Source: Panulirus ornatus
Lineage: Eukaryota; Arthropoda; Malacostraca; Decapoda; Palinuridae
DNA length: 64,000 nucleotides
Assembly (NCBI RefSeq): GCF_036320965.1
Contig: NC_092225.1
Location: forward strand, 53,940,868-54,004,867
Reading direction: 5' to 3'
Below the pieces are notes generated by a model, which did no database searches, was not told where the DNA came from, and saw only the letters and a list, made by a program, of their open reading frames with translations. Both the position numbers and the translations under genes were made by a program. Positions 1 through 9,303 of this stretch are shown in pieces; position 1 is the stretch's first letter, and every line of letters starts with the position of its first letter.

Positions 1-597
1 TAGGAGACAAGGGGATGAGGGTCATGGTTGGGGTAACCCATCTAGGATATGTTATGTGAGGTGAGAGTGAGACATTTCCCTTGATTCTGTTAGGGATTAG
101 GTTTTCAGGGAGTTTAGATGCTGAAGACGGAAGTGATATAGTGGGGAAGGAGGAGGAGGAGGAGGAGGAGGAGGAGGAGATGGATTTGGGTGGTTCGGAG
201 GGTCGTGGGATTGGTCTTATGCTGGCAAGCTTCAAGATGTCTAGGATATTGTTGTGTAGCCCAGGGACTGGTTGAAGATATCCGTAAGTGCTTGGATTGC
301 GACTGGGGTAAAGTGTTTTATGAGGAAGCTCGATATGCTGTTAGGGCCTGTTGCATATTTCAGTGGGAGTGAAAAGCGTGTGGGCATTTGTTTCTGGGTG
401 GATTTCGTGTTGTTTTTTTCCACAACTTTTCTATTTAGGGAGTTGGTTTGTGGTTGTTTATTGAGTTGCGTCGTATGGGTATGTTTGTGTGCTCCTTGGG
501 AGAAGGGATGTCATTGGAACGGGTGGGAAGGCTTCAGGAGTTGGTGGGGATGGGTTGGTGCGTGAGGTGTGGATCCTCTTTAACGTGCGCCAGCGTT
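1..597. other. G-rich sequence without a recognisable gene
   Basis: The stretch is G- and T-rich on the plus strand and holds a short (GGA)n run near 149-180. Its small open frames overlap in several phases and show no domain that I recognise. It leads directly into the minisatellite that starts near 598. I see no coding or RNA gene. Confidence 0.5.
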
Positions 598-1520
598 GGT
601 TGCTGTGGGTCTTGTGATGTACTGTGGTGAGGAAGCTGTGGGTCTTGTACTGTGGTGAGGAAGTTGTGGGTCTTGTGATGTACTGTGGTGAGGAAGTTGT
701 GGGTCTTGTGATGTACTGTGGTGAGGAAGCTGTGGGTCTTGTGATGTACTGTGGTGAGGAAGCTGTGGGTCTTGTACTGTGGTGAGGAAGTTGTGGGTCT
801 TGTGATGTACTGTGGTGAGGAAGTTGTGGGTCTTGTGATGTACTGTGGTGAGGAAGCTGTGGGTCTTGTGATGTACTGTGGTGAGGAAGCTGTGGGTCTT
901 GTACTGTGGTGAGGAAGTTGTGGGTCTTGTGATGTACTGTGGTGAGGAAGTTGTGGGTCTTGTGATGTACTGTGGTGAGGAAGCTGTAGGTCTTGTGATG
1001 TACTGTGGTGAGGAAGCTGTGGGTCTTGTACTGTGGTGAGGAAGTTGTGGGTCTTGTGATGTACTGTGGTGAGGAAGTTGTGGGTCTTGTGATGTACTGT
1101 GGTGAGGAAGTTGTGGGTCTTGTGATGTACTGTGGTGAGGAAGCTGTGGGTCTTGTGATGTACTGTGGTGAGGAAGTTGTGGGTCTTGTGATGTACTGTG
1201 GTGAGGAAGTTGTGGGTCTTGTGATGTACTGTGGTGAGGAAGTTGTGGGTCTTGTGATGTACTATGGTGAGGAAGCTGTAGGTCTTGTGATGTACTGTGG
1301 TGAGGAAGTTGTGGGTCTTGTGATGTACTGTGGTGAGGAAGCTGTAGGTCTTGTGATGTACTGTGGTGAGGAAGCTGTGGGTCTTGTGATGTACTGTGGT
1401 GAGGAAGTTGTGGGTCTTGTACTGTGGTGAGGAAGTTGTGGGTCTTGTGATGTACTGTGGTGAGGAAGCTGTAGGTCTTGTGATGTACTGTGGTAAGGAA
1501 GTTGTGGGTCTTGTGATGTA
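598..1520. repeat. 33/28-bp minisatellite with higher-order structure
   Basis: A tandem array of about 28 units is built on the core tactgtggtgaggaagytg. The usual unit is 33 bp, and a variant lacking tgatg is 28 bp. The 28-bp variant recurs near 643, 770, 898 and 1024, a spacing of 127 bp (three 33-bp units plus one 28-bp unit), so the first half has a four-unit higher-order period. The 33-bp units keep one phase open for 11-residue repeats of the type GEEVVGLVMYC (1005-1430). That is a by-product of a unit divisible by three, not evidence of a protein. Confidence 0.95.
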
Positions 1521-1902
1521 TAAGTATAACGTGTCCTCCTCCTAGTCCTTGTTGTCAGTCATGTCTAAAGGGTTGTGTATCTCCAGAGAGGAGGCAGGAA
1601 GGTTGTGGGTATACGTTCGATACCTTGTACGTTATATTCTCGAAGAAGGTTTAGTATATGTGCTTGTTTCTGACGCCACTAGAGTGTATAATGTTCAGTG
1701 GGTGAATTGGGTTCTGTGGGGTAGGGAGGATAAATGATGAAGGGAAGTGTTATGTACTTTGTGTTGTTGCTGGTGGAGTGTTTAGGCTGGGGATGATGCA
1801 ATGGATGCTGGTGTTGGAGGGGCTGTTGCACGTCCAGAGCTCTGAGTACTCCTTTATGGAAAGCAGTGATGTGCAGTGGTGATACCACTAAAGGCAGCAT
1901 AT
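1521..1902. other. No recognisable gene
   Basis: Single-copy-looking sequence lies between the minisatellite and the PLE end. Only short open frames are present and none carries a recognisable motif. Confidence 0.4.
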
Positions 1903-1943
1903 ATATTCCTATGAGTCCACGGGGAAAATGAAACACGAAAAAT

Positions 1944-1984
1944 TCCCAAGTGCACTTTCGTGTAAGAATTACATCATCAGGGGA
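1944..1984 (-). ncRNA. Hammerhead-ribozyme-like motif (type I) in PLE 3' region
   Basis: On the minus strand the box CTGATGA (1974-1980) is followed by 14 nt (1960-1973) and then GAAA (1956-1959). The 14 nt can form a five-pair stem II (TGTAA with TTACA). After GAAA, AGT and ACT pair around GC as a very short stem III, then comes the cleavage-type base T (1948). GGGA (1944-1947) pairs with TCCC (1981-1984) as stem I. The predicted cut is between 1948 and 1947. One oddity is an unpaired C at the base of stem II next to GAAA, where a canonical hammerhead has a G-C pair, so activity is uncertain. Confidence 0.5.
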
Positions 1985-2084
1985 GACACAAGAGAGAAAT
2001 ATAAGTCAGTTGATATATATCGAAGAGACGAAGCTAGGACGCCATTTGGTAAACATGTGATTGTCCAAAACATACAACGAGCGT

Positions 2085-2273
2085 TCATAAACTTATCATT
2101 TTACAAATCTTATCAACAATAAAGTTATCTAATTTGTATAGACCATCACTAATATTAAGATTATAATTCTTTGTGTATTTGATAATAGAAGATTCAATGA
2201 TATTTCTCTTGGTAATAGAGTTAGAGTTAACAACTGAGATGGCGTTACTCCAGTCAATACAATGATCATAGTT
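2085..2273 (-). pseudogene. PLE GIY-YIG endonuclease, C-terminal fragment
   Basis: The minus-strand frame runs from 2273 to a TGA at 2085-2087. It begins NYDHCIDWSNAISVV, continues with TKRNIIESSIIK and ends with SDGLYKLDNFI before the stop. The H-x-IDW, K-R-x-IIES and G-x-YKLD spacing is what I expect for the end of a PLE GIY-YIG domain, including the glutamate of the ES pair. The N-terminal part and the RT are missing because element A begins at 2275. It is uninterrupted over 62 codons, so this copy may be fairly young. Identity comes from pattern recognition, not a search. Confidence 0.7.
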
Positions 2274-2274
2274 T

Positions 2275-2507
2275 TATCCCTGGGGATAGGGGATTAAGAA
2301 TACTTTCCACGTATTCCCTGCGTGTCGTAGAAGGCGACTAAAAGGGGAGGGAGCGGGGGGCTGGAAATCCTCCCCTCTCGTTTTTTTTTAATTTTCCAAA
2401 AGAAGGAACAGAGGGGGTCAGGTGAGGATATTCCAAAAAAGGCCCAGTCCTCTGTTCCTAACGCTACCTCGCTAACGCGGGAAATGGCGAATAGTTTAAA
2501 AGAAAGA

Positions 2508-2511
<4 letters not shown>
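2275..2511 (+). mobile_element. Element A (short non-autonomous, SINE-like), full-length-looking copy
   Basis: It starts at tatccctggggatagg, passes ggcgactaaaaggggaggg, a poly-T run and ccaaaagaaggaacagag, and ends cgctacctcgctaacgcggg plus an A-rich tail running into (TA)n. Other copies: 10060-10161, 12086-12333 (minus), 44192-44406 (minus), 46236-46372 (minus), 51381-51536 and a diverged 52973-53150. It encodes nothing. The last ~40 bp match the 3' end of LINE-B, suggesting it borrows that machinery. I do not see clear pol III A and B boxes, so 'SINE' is by behaviour only. Confidence 0.75.

Positions 2512-2599
<88 letters not shown>
2512..2599. repeat. (TA)n microsatellite
   Basis: About 44 TA units directly follow the 3' end of element A. 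Confidence 0.98.
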
Positions 2600-2600
<1 letters not shown>

Positions 2601-3524
2601 GAACAATTAATGTTCGCATGATTTGCATCGTGAACTAATTTCCCAACAATAGCCATAGCGTCGCACTTCAGTAACGGAGAGACAGCGATTGGCTGATGAT
2701 CTTGGCCTGGCGCATAGCCTCCTGGCTCTCACACAGACGCCTCCAGCTCGAATTTACGAGGATGCGTCCCCTACTTGACGCTCCTCCCTTCAGGTGGTGG
2801 ATGACGGAGCCTTCAGTACTACTGTACGAGACTTCAATTATCCAGGGAGAACTTGTGGACCAAGAACTTCACAGAAGATTAGCCTTTCCAAGCCACATCG
2901 TTGTTTGTGTTGCCATAACTGAAGCCGTCACCATCCCCAGGCCATCATCCTTCCCTACACATGGTGGATGAAGTACTCAATAATTTGTACAATCAATTGT
3001 CTAGGAAACGTACCAGTACACAAAGCTGACATCTTCCTCCATTGAAAGTCTCTACGTAACACATTCACACGAGCTATAGGTCCATTCACCCCCTCCCCCA
3101 CTCCCCTCCTCCTGCTGCTGTAAGGCAACGAGGGTGGACTTCTACCAATAACAACCCTCTCGTCTGTTTCAGTCGCAGCTTATTCGCCCACGTATCGTCG
3201 ACCTTGCGGAAATATATTCTTGGTGTTGTACGACGGAGTGAGTGACAGTGATAAGTCAGCAGGACCGCCTATTTGCGATGGACCTCAGGATATTGGATAC
3301 GTCCATTAAAGGACTACATACATGGAGCAGCACGGTCCACCAAGGTTAACACCTTCTGCAACTCATCATTTTTACGCAGCGGTGAGCATTGTTGACTGTG
3401 AGGCACGCACCCGGGGGCTGGCTGATGCCGCCTTGATTCAAGTTCTGGCCGCGGCTGATTGTCAACAACAGCCAACCGCCGCCTGTTTCATCCTCCACTA
3501 AAAAATATGTGATCAATTGGGAAC
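2600..3524. other. No recognisable gene
   Basis: Mixed-composition sequence with short frames on both strands, for example 2696-2971 plus (91 codons) and 3346-3582 minus. Neither shows a motif that I recognise. A tgtttcag acceptor-like string near 3168 is too weak to call an exon. Confidence 0.4.
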
Positions 3525-4266
3525 GTCTTGGGAGTAAAGTCAGGGGTTGGTAAGAGGACAAGAGCAAAGGAAGGAGTAGCACTACTGCTGAAGCAGGAGT
3601 TGTGGGAGTATGTGATAGACTGTAAGAAAGTAAACTCTAGATTGATATGGGTAAAAAAAGTGGGTGGAGAGAGATGGGTGATTATTGTTGCATATGCACC
3701 TGGACATGAGAAGAAAGATCATGAGAGACAAGTGTTTTAGGAGCAGCTGAGTGAGTGTCTTAGCAATTTTGATGCACGAAACCGGGTTATAGTGATGGGT
3801 GATTTGAATGCAAAGGTGAGTAATGTGGCAGTTAAGGGTATAATTGGCTTACATGGGGTGTCCAGTGTTGTAAATGGAAATGGTGAAGAGCTTGTAGATC
3901 TGTGTGCTGAAAAGGGCTGGTGATTGGGAATACCTGGTTTAAAAAGAGAGATATACATAAGCATACATATGTAAGTAAAAAAGAGGGCCAGAGAGCGTTA
4001 TGGGATTACGTGTTGATTGATAGGCGCGTGAAAGAGAGACTTTTGGATGTCAAAGTGCTGAGAGGGGCAATCGGAGGGATGACTGATCATTATCTTGTGG
4101 AGGCGAAGGTGAAGGTGTGTAGAGATTTTCAGAAAAGAAGAGAGAATGTTGGGGTGAAGAGAGTGGTGAGAGTAAGTGAACTTGGAAGGGAGACTTGTGT
4201 GAGGAAGTACCAGGAAAGATTGAGTGCAGAATGGAAAAAGGTGAGAGCAAATGACGTAAGGGGGTA
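3525..4266 (+). pseudogene. LINE-B endonuclease (EEP/APE fold), decayed
   Basis: Three frame segments together cover most of an exonuclease-endonuclease-phosphatase domain. The first has EGVALLLKQELWEYV, SRLIWVKK and IIVAYAPG. The second carries VMGDLNAKV near 3795, with the catalytic-type D and N. The third has NTWFKKRD, ALWDYVLIDRR, DVKVLRG and TDHYLVEAKV near 4084, with the D-H pair expected in the active site. The enzyme would nick the target DNA for target-primed reverse transcription. It is broken by a stop at 3738 and a frame change near 3920. The N-terminal E of the catalytic set is not present or not recognisable. Confidence 0.8.
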
Positions 4267-4739
4267 GGGGGGGGGGAATGAATGGGATGTATTTAGGGAA
4301 GCAGTGATGGCTTGCGCAAAAGATGCTTGTGGCATGAGAAAGGTGGGAGGTGGTCAGATTAGAAAGGGTCGTGAGTGGTGGGATGAAGAAGTAAGATTGT
4401 GAGTGAAAGAGAAGAGAGGCATTTGGACGGTTTTTGCAGGGATATAGTGCAGATGACTGGGAGATGTATACAGAAAGAGGCAGGAGGTCAAGAGAAAGGT
4501 GCAAGAGGTGAAAAAAGGGCAAATGAGAGTTGGGGTGAGAGAGTGCTTAAGGCAAGAGAATAAATGGGAACATCGGTGAAGGGGGCTAATGGGGAGGTAA
4601 TAACAAGTAGTAGTGAAGTGAGAAAGAGACGGAGTGAGTATTTTGAAGGTTTGTTGAATGTGTTTGATGATAGAATGGCAGATATAGGATGTTTTGGTCG
4701 AGGTGATGTGCGAAGTTAGAGGGTCAGGAAGTATGGTTT

Positions 4740-5796
4740 GGTAAACAGAGAAGAGGTAGTGAAAGCTTTGCGGAAGATGAAAGCCGGCAAGGCAGCGTGT
4801 TTGGATGGTATTGCAGTGGAATTTACTAAAAAAGCGGGTGACTGTTCTTGACTGATTGATGAGGATATTCAGTGTATGTATGGTTCATGGTGAAGTGCCT
4901 GAGGATTGGTGGAATGCATGCATAGTGCCATTGTACAAAGGCAAAGGACATAACAGTGAGTGCTCAAATTACAGAGATATAAGTTTGTTGAGTATTCCTG
5001 GAAAATTATATGGGAGGGTATTGATTGAATGGGTGAAGGCAAGTACAGAGCATCAGATTGGGGAAGAGCAGTGTGGTTTCAGAAGTGGTAGAGGATGTGT
5101 GGATCAGGTGTTTGCTTTGAAGGATGTATGTGAGAAATACATAGGAAAACAAATGGATTTGTATGTAGGATTTATGGCTCTGGAGAAGGCATATGATAGA
5201 GTTGATAGAGATGCTCTGTGGAAGGTATTAAGAATATATGGTGTGGGAGGTAAGTTGCGAGAAGCAGTGAAAATTTTTCATCGAGGATGTACGAGTAGGA
5301 AAAGAAGGAAAGTGTTTGGTTCCCAGTGAATGTCGGTTTGCGGCTGAGGTGCATGATGTCTCCATGGTTGTTTAATTTGATTAGGGATGGGGTTGTTAGG
5401 GGAGGTGGGGTGAATGCAAGAGTTTTGGAGAGATTGGCAAGTATGCAGTCTGTTGTGGATGAGAGGGCTTGGGAAGTGAGTCAGTTGTTGTTCGCTGATG
5501 ATACAGCGCTGATGGCTGATTTGGATGAGAAACTGCAGAAGCTGGTGACTGAGTTTGGTAAAGTGTGCGAAAGAAGAAAGCTGAGAGAAAATGTGAATAT
5601 GAGCAAGGTTATTAGGTTCAATAGGGTGGAGAGACAGGTTAATTGGGAGGTAAGACTGAATGGAGAAAAACTGGAGGAAGTGAAGTGTTTTAGATATCTG
5701 GGAGTGGATTTAGCAGCGTATGGAACCATGGAAGCGGAAGTGAGTCACAGGGTGGGGGAGGGGGCGAAGGTTCTGGGAGCGTTGAAGAATGTGTGA
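4740..5796 (+). pseudogene. LINE-B reverse transcriptase, decayed
   Basis: Two overlapping frames (4856-5329 and 5326-5796) hold RT motifs in order. They are GEVPEDWWNACIVPLYKGKG, EEQCGFRSGRG (fingers), motif A as VGFMALEKAYDRVDR, MSPWLFNLI after a damaged motif B, and motif C as LLFADDTAL near 5491. In motif A the first catalytic aspartate is replaced by alanine (MAL here, MDL in the 44.4-kb copy). There is a frame change at ~5328 inside motif B and a stop at 5796. These faults and the upstream stop at ~4848 make it non-functional. Confidence 0.85.
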
Positions 5797-5847
5797 AAGG
5801 CGAGAACGTTATCTCGGAGAGCAAAAATGGGTATGTAAGAAGGAATA

Positions 5848-6282
5848 GTGGTTCCAACAATGTTATATGGTTGCGAGGCGTGGGCTATAGACAGGTTTGT
5901 GCGCAGGAAGATGGATGTGTTGGAAACGAGATGTCTGAGGACAATATGTGGTCTGAGGTGGTTTGATCGAGTATGTAATGAAAGGGTAAGAGAGAAGTGT
6001 GGTAATAAAAAGAATGTGGTTGAGAGAGCAGAAGAGGGTGTATTGAAATTGTTTGGTCACATGGAGAGAATCAGTGAGGAAAGATTGACAAAGAGGATAT
6101 ATGTGTCAAAGGTGGAGGGAACGAGAAGTGGGAGACCAAATTGGAGGTGGAAGGATGGAGTGAAAAAGATTTTGAGTGATCGGGGCCTAAACATACAGGA
6201 GGGTGAAAGGCGTGCAAGAAATAGAGTGAATTGGAACGATGTGGTATACCGAGGTCGACGGCATGTGAAGCGTCTAGGGTAA
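5848..6282 (+). pseudogene. LINE-B C-terminal domain
   Basis: The frame holds MLYGCEAWAIDR, RRKMDVLETRCLRTICG, WFDRVCNERVREKCG, KLFGHMERISEERL and RPNWRWKDGVKKIL. This block follows the RT in this LINE group and is shared almost residue for residue with the 44.4-kb copy. The LYGCEAW start is separated from the RT by stops at 5796 and 5836. Its biochemical role is not well defined. The frame ends just before the 3' UTR sequence gcatgtgaagcgtct. Confidence 0.8.
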
Positions 6283-6694
6283 ACCATGGAAAGTTTTTTT
6301 GGGCCTAGATGTTGAGAGGGGCTGTGGTTTTGGTGTATTACACATGACATCTAGAGACTCAGTGTTAACGAATGAAGCCTTTGTTGTCTTTTCCTAGCAC
6401 TACCTCGCGCGCGCGCGGGGGCGAGGGGGGTGCCATTTCATATGTGGTGAGATGGCGACGGGATGGATGAAGGCAGCAAGTATGAATATGTACATGTGTA
6501 TATATGTATATGTCTGTGTATGTATATGTATGTATACGTTGAAATGTATAGGTATGTATATGTGCGTGTGTGGGCGTGTATGTATATACATGTGTATGTG
6601 GGTGGGTTGGGCCATTTTTTCGTCTGTCTCCTTGCGCTACCTCGCCAACGCGGGAGACAGCGACAAAGTATGATAGATAAATAAATAAAAATAT

Positions 6695-6696
6695 AT

Positions 6697-6744
<48 letters not shown>
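6695..6744. repeat. (GT)n microsatellite
   Basis: About 25 GT units follow the short A-rich tail of LINE-B copy 1. Confidence 0.97.
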
Positions 6745-6748
<4 letters not shown>

Positions 6749-7077
6749 GGCTCCCCGGTATACTACGTGACATGAGTCCGCCTCAGTAACAGTGTACCTG
6801 CTGTTTGAGGTAAGAATATTCTGTGCTACACGCTTATGCCCTGGATTTTTTTCTTTTTCTTTTTTTTTTAGCCTTCACTACCAACTATAGCTGGAAATAC
6901 GTTACAAGTGACTAAATAGCCCCTATAGTTGCCATATAATATATGGGAAATAAGCCACTTTAGGAAACTTCTATTCGTACCTTACTCTGGATGGTTGTAC
7001 ACGTCAAGTGGACGTAGATCCAAAGTAAAAGAAAAAAACGTGAAAAAACCTCGACTGTTCAGTGATGTGTCGGTAAG
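6745..7077. other. No recognisable gene
   Basis: AT-leaning sequence with a T-rich run near 6846-6870. It may contain the decayed N-terminal part of the transposase that follows, but I cannot align it by eye. Confidence 0.35.
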
Positions 7078-7261
7078 ACAGAGCAGCTCCGCTTACATGA
7101 GGATCTTAAGTACCTACGGAGCTGCAGGCTGCCTCCCAAATCGCTCATAACCCGTAGGCACCAGAGGGAAAGAGTCGATTTTTCCAAAATTTATGTCTTG
7201 TGGGATAAGGCTAAGCTCAGAAGGGTCTTGTGGAGTGACGAGGCGGCCACCTTTTCTGTGG

Positions 7262-8145
7262 TAGGTGGCTGTGGGGGCGTGTGTACGGTCGACAAGGCTG
7301 TGAGGGCGTGTGTACGGTTGACTAGGCTGTGAGGGCGTGTGTACGGTCGACTAGGCTGTGGTGACATGTGTACGGTCGACTAGGCTGTGAGGGCGTGTGT
7401 ACGGTCGACTAGGCTGTGGTGACATGTGTACGGTCGACTAGGCTGTGAGGGCGTGTGTACGGTCGACTAGGCTGTGGTGACATGTGTACGGTCGACTAGG
7501 CTGTGAGGGCGTGTGTACGGTCGACTAGGCTGTGGTGACATGTGTACGGTCGACTAGGCTGTGAGGGCGTGTGTACGGTCGACTAGGCTGTGGTGACATG
7601 TGTACGGTCGACTAGGCTGTGAGGGCGTGTGTACGGTCGACTAGGCTGTGGTGACATGTGTACGGTCGACTAGGCTGTGAGGGCGTGTGTACGGTCGACT
7701 AGGCTGTGGTGACATGTGTACGGTCGACTAGGCTGTGAGGGCGTGTGTAGGGTCGACTAGGCTGTGAGGGCGTGTGTACGGTCGACTAGGCTGTGGTGAC
7801 ATGTGTACGGTCGACTAGGCTGTGAGGGCGTGTGTAGGGTCGACTAGGCTGTGGTGACATGTGTACGGTCGACTAGGCTGTGAGGGCGTGTGTAGGGTCG
7901 ACTAGGCTGTGAGGGCGTGTGTACGGTCGACTAGGCTTTGAGGGCGTGTGTACGGTCGACTAGGCTGTGAGGGCGTGTGTAGGGTCGACTAGGCTGTGAG
8001 GGCGTGTGTAGGGTCGACTAGGCTGTGAGGGCGTGTGTACGGTCGACTAGGCTGTGAGGGCGTGTGTACGGTCGACTAGGCTGTGAGGGCGTGTGCACCG
8101 TCGACTAGGCTGTGAGGGCGTGTGTAGGGTCGACGAGGCTGTGAT
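7262..8145. repeat. 29-bp minisatellite grown inside the transposase
   Basis: About 30 units of 29 bp share the core gtgtacggtcgactaggctg. Two unit types (gagggcgtg and gtgacatg) alternate strictly between ~7320 and 7740, giving a 58-bp higher-order dimer, then become irregular. The first unit lies at the point where the transposase frame reads VVGGCGGVCTV just after the SDEAATF motif, so the array appears to have arisen from transposase codons. The unit is not a multiple of three, which scrambles the frame. Confidence 0.95.
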
Positions 8146-8249
8146 CCGTATCTCCCCCGTTCATTGCAAGCATTGTAAAGTCCCCTACTCTGCTTGCGGT
8201 AGGGGATTAGCACGATGTTGGGGGGAACATTGTCGTCTTACCGAAGAAT

Positions 8250-8480
8250 GAAGCTATGAAAGGACATAGTTCCCTCGAGCTGATGTCTGACCGTCCTCCA
8301 GATGAGTGAAGCTATGAAAGGACATAGTTCCCTCGAGCTGATGTCTGACCGTCCTCCAGATGAGTGAAGCTATGAAAGGACATAGTTCCCTCGAGCTGAT
8401 GTCTGACCGTCCTCCAGATGAGTGAAGCTATGAAAGGACATAGTTCCCTCGAGCTGCTGTCTGACCGTCCTCCAGATTCG
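8250..8480. repeat. 58-bp tandem repeat (4 copies) inside the transposase
   Basis: Four near-identical units begin at 8250, 8308, 8366 and 8424 (gaagctatgaaaggacatag at each start). Each corresponds to the transposase segment EAMKGHSSLELMSDRPPD. The last unit joins the next expected segment (DSFTKC) without a gap. 58 is one more than a multiple of three, so each added copy shifts the frame. Confidence 0.95.
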
Positions 8481-8667
8481 TTCACAAAGTGCGTGGCCGA
8501 GGTGTTCCTGCAGGAGGAGCCTCCCTGCCACACTGATAAACCACATTCCAGGTAAGGTTTCAAACCTGATCTTTTTCCTCGATGACCATTTGACTCTAGA
8601 AACATGATTCGAGACACTTGGTCGCTCGGCAATTCTAATGACATGTTGTGATACATTGTTACACCCA

Positions 8668-9303
8668 AACCCGACACGACACAGTCTATAACATCTTACA
8701 ATCTAGGGCAGCGGTGGCTACGGGGTTTGAGACGAGGAACCTACTTTACCTGCTGGGTCGTGATGGCTGAAGGAATCAGCGGCTGAACTGTTGTTGTTAT
8801 TGTTGTTGTTGTTGTTATTAAGATCTTCGGACCTGTTGGTCCAACACGGACCTTTGCCTGTTGGCGGCCTGTTCCCCTGGTTTCTAGTCTCGATTTATTC
8901 TCACTTGGGAGGTGGGAATTCCCTTATGGTCTCTAGTAGGTGTCCCATAGGGTTTCTTTGAACCCTCTGAAGTAATGAGGCCTCTGGTAGTACGTGGTCT
9001 TCCTCACTGAAATCAGGGACTCTTTCGCGGAGACTTTGTGTCACTTGACAGTCCAGCACGTAGTGTTCGTCAAAGTCTTTTATCTGGAGGGGCAGCCAGG
9101 TGGGAGCGGCCAGTCCCGCCTTGACCTGCCGCCCTCGGCTACGATAGGTAGGAATGACCACAATTACTCTGGATTGGTCAAAAGACTGATTGTCAACGCC
9201 CTCATCCCGACGTGATTGGCTGGTGGCCCAAGGTCCGGCCCTCATATTGTCTTTTGAAGGCCCAGCCCTGCGTCTCTGACGACGCAACCAGGATGGGTGG
9301 ACG
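8668..9303 (+). mobile_element. Unclassified interspersed repeat, copy 1 (with extra internal segment)
   Basis: The segment 9079-9303 is about 95% identical by eye (11 differences in ~222 bp) to 25459-25686, and 8680-8790 matches 25320-25450. Between the shared halves this copy has ~290 extra bp (8790-9078), including a (GTT)n run, that copy 2 lacks. A 128-codon minus frame (8901-9287) crosses the junction and has no motif that I recognise. I see no terminal inverted repeats or LTRs, so the class is unknown. Confidence 0.7.

Larger units (their letters stand above)
1903..2275 (-). mobile_element. Penelope-like element, 3' end
   Basis: Read on the minus strand, this holds the last ~63 codons of a GIY-YIG-type frame, a stop, then about 180 bp of 3' sequence ending at the tip whose minus-strand end is ctcataggaatatata. 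The same tip recurs at 39925-40027 and twice at 56558-56819, which defines it as an interspersed family. The hammerhead-like motif lies in the 3' part, in the same sense as the frame. The 5' side is cut off at about 2275 by element A. PLEs are known to pair RT with a GIY-YIG endonuclease, and many carry hammerhead motifs. Assignment of this copy rests on the C-terminal match and on the separate GIY-YIG fragment at 40.3-40.7 kb. Confidence 0.75.
3525..6695 (+). mobile_element. LINE-B copy 1: longest non-LTR retrotransposon copy, inactive
   Basis: Reading along the plus strand, the order is AP-type endonuclease, linker, reverse transcriptase, a C-terminal domain and a 3' UTR ending in gacagcgacaaagta followed by (GT)n. 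That order is typical of an APE-type LINE; the endonuclease (AYAPG, GDLNAKV, TDHYLVEAKV) and the C-terminal LYGCEAW block look closest to the RTE group, an inference. Stops and frameshifts break it at about 3738, 3922, 4264, 4848, 5328 and 5796. The true 5' end is not recognisable. The 3' UTR holds two copies of a cctNgcNctacctcgc motif (6388 and 6626). Other copies lie at 10320, 12388, 31438, 34816, 44445, 46045, 51599 and 61100. Confidence 0.85.
7078..8660 (+). pseudogene. Tc1/mariner-type transposase pseudogene containing two tandem arrays
   Basis: Coding remnants appear in the right order. TEQLRLHEDLKYLRS and RRHQRERVDFSKIYV lead to RRVLWSDEAATFSV, with the first DDE-type aspartate at 7237-7239. 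After the 29-bp array come GGNIVVLPKNEAMK and SLELMSDRPPD (8220-8300), then after the 58-bp array FTKCVAEVFLQEEPPCHT (8482-8540), then IRDTWSLGNSND (8609-8643). The catalytic aspartate expected after FxQ is glutamate here (8514-8516). Stops, frame changes and the arrays make it dead. A DDE transposase would cut and paste DNA between terminal inverted repeats; I could not find those. Family placement is by motif pattern. Confidence 0.75.

Noticed and set aside
1005..1430. 141-codon frame with GEEVVGLVMYC repeats as a protein
   Set aside because: It lies wholly within the 33-bp minisatellite; units of 28 bp break it on both sides.
598..1520. CRISPR-like regular array
   Set aside because: Units are tandem without unique spacers, and the sequence is eukaryotic.
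8901..9287. 128-codon minus frame as a gene
   Set aside because: It spans the boundary between the shared part and the copy-specific insertion of an interspersed repeat and has no known motif.
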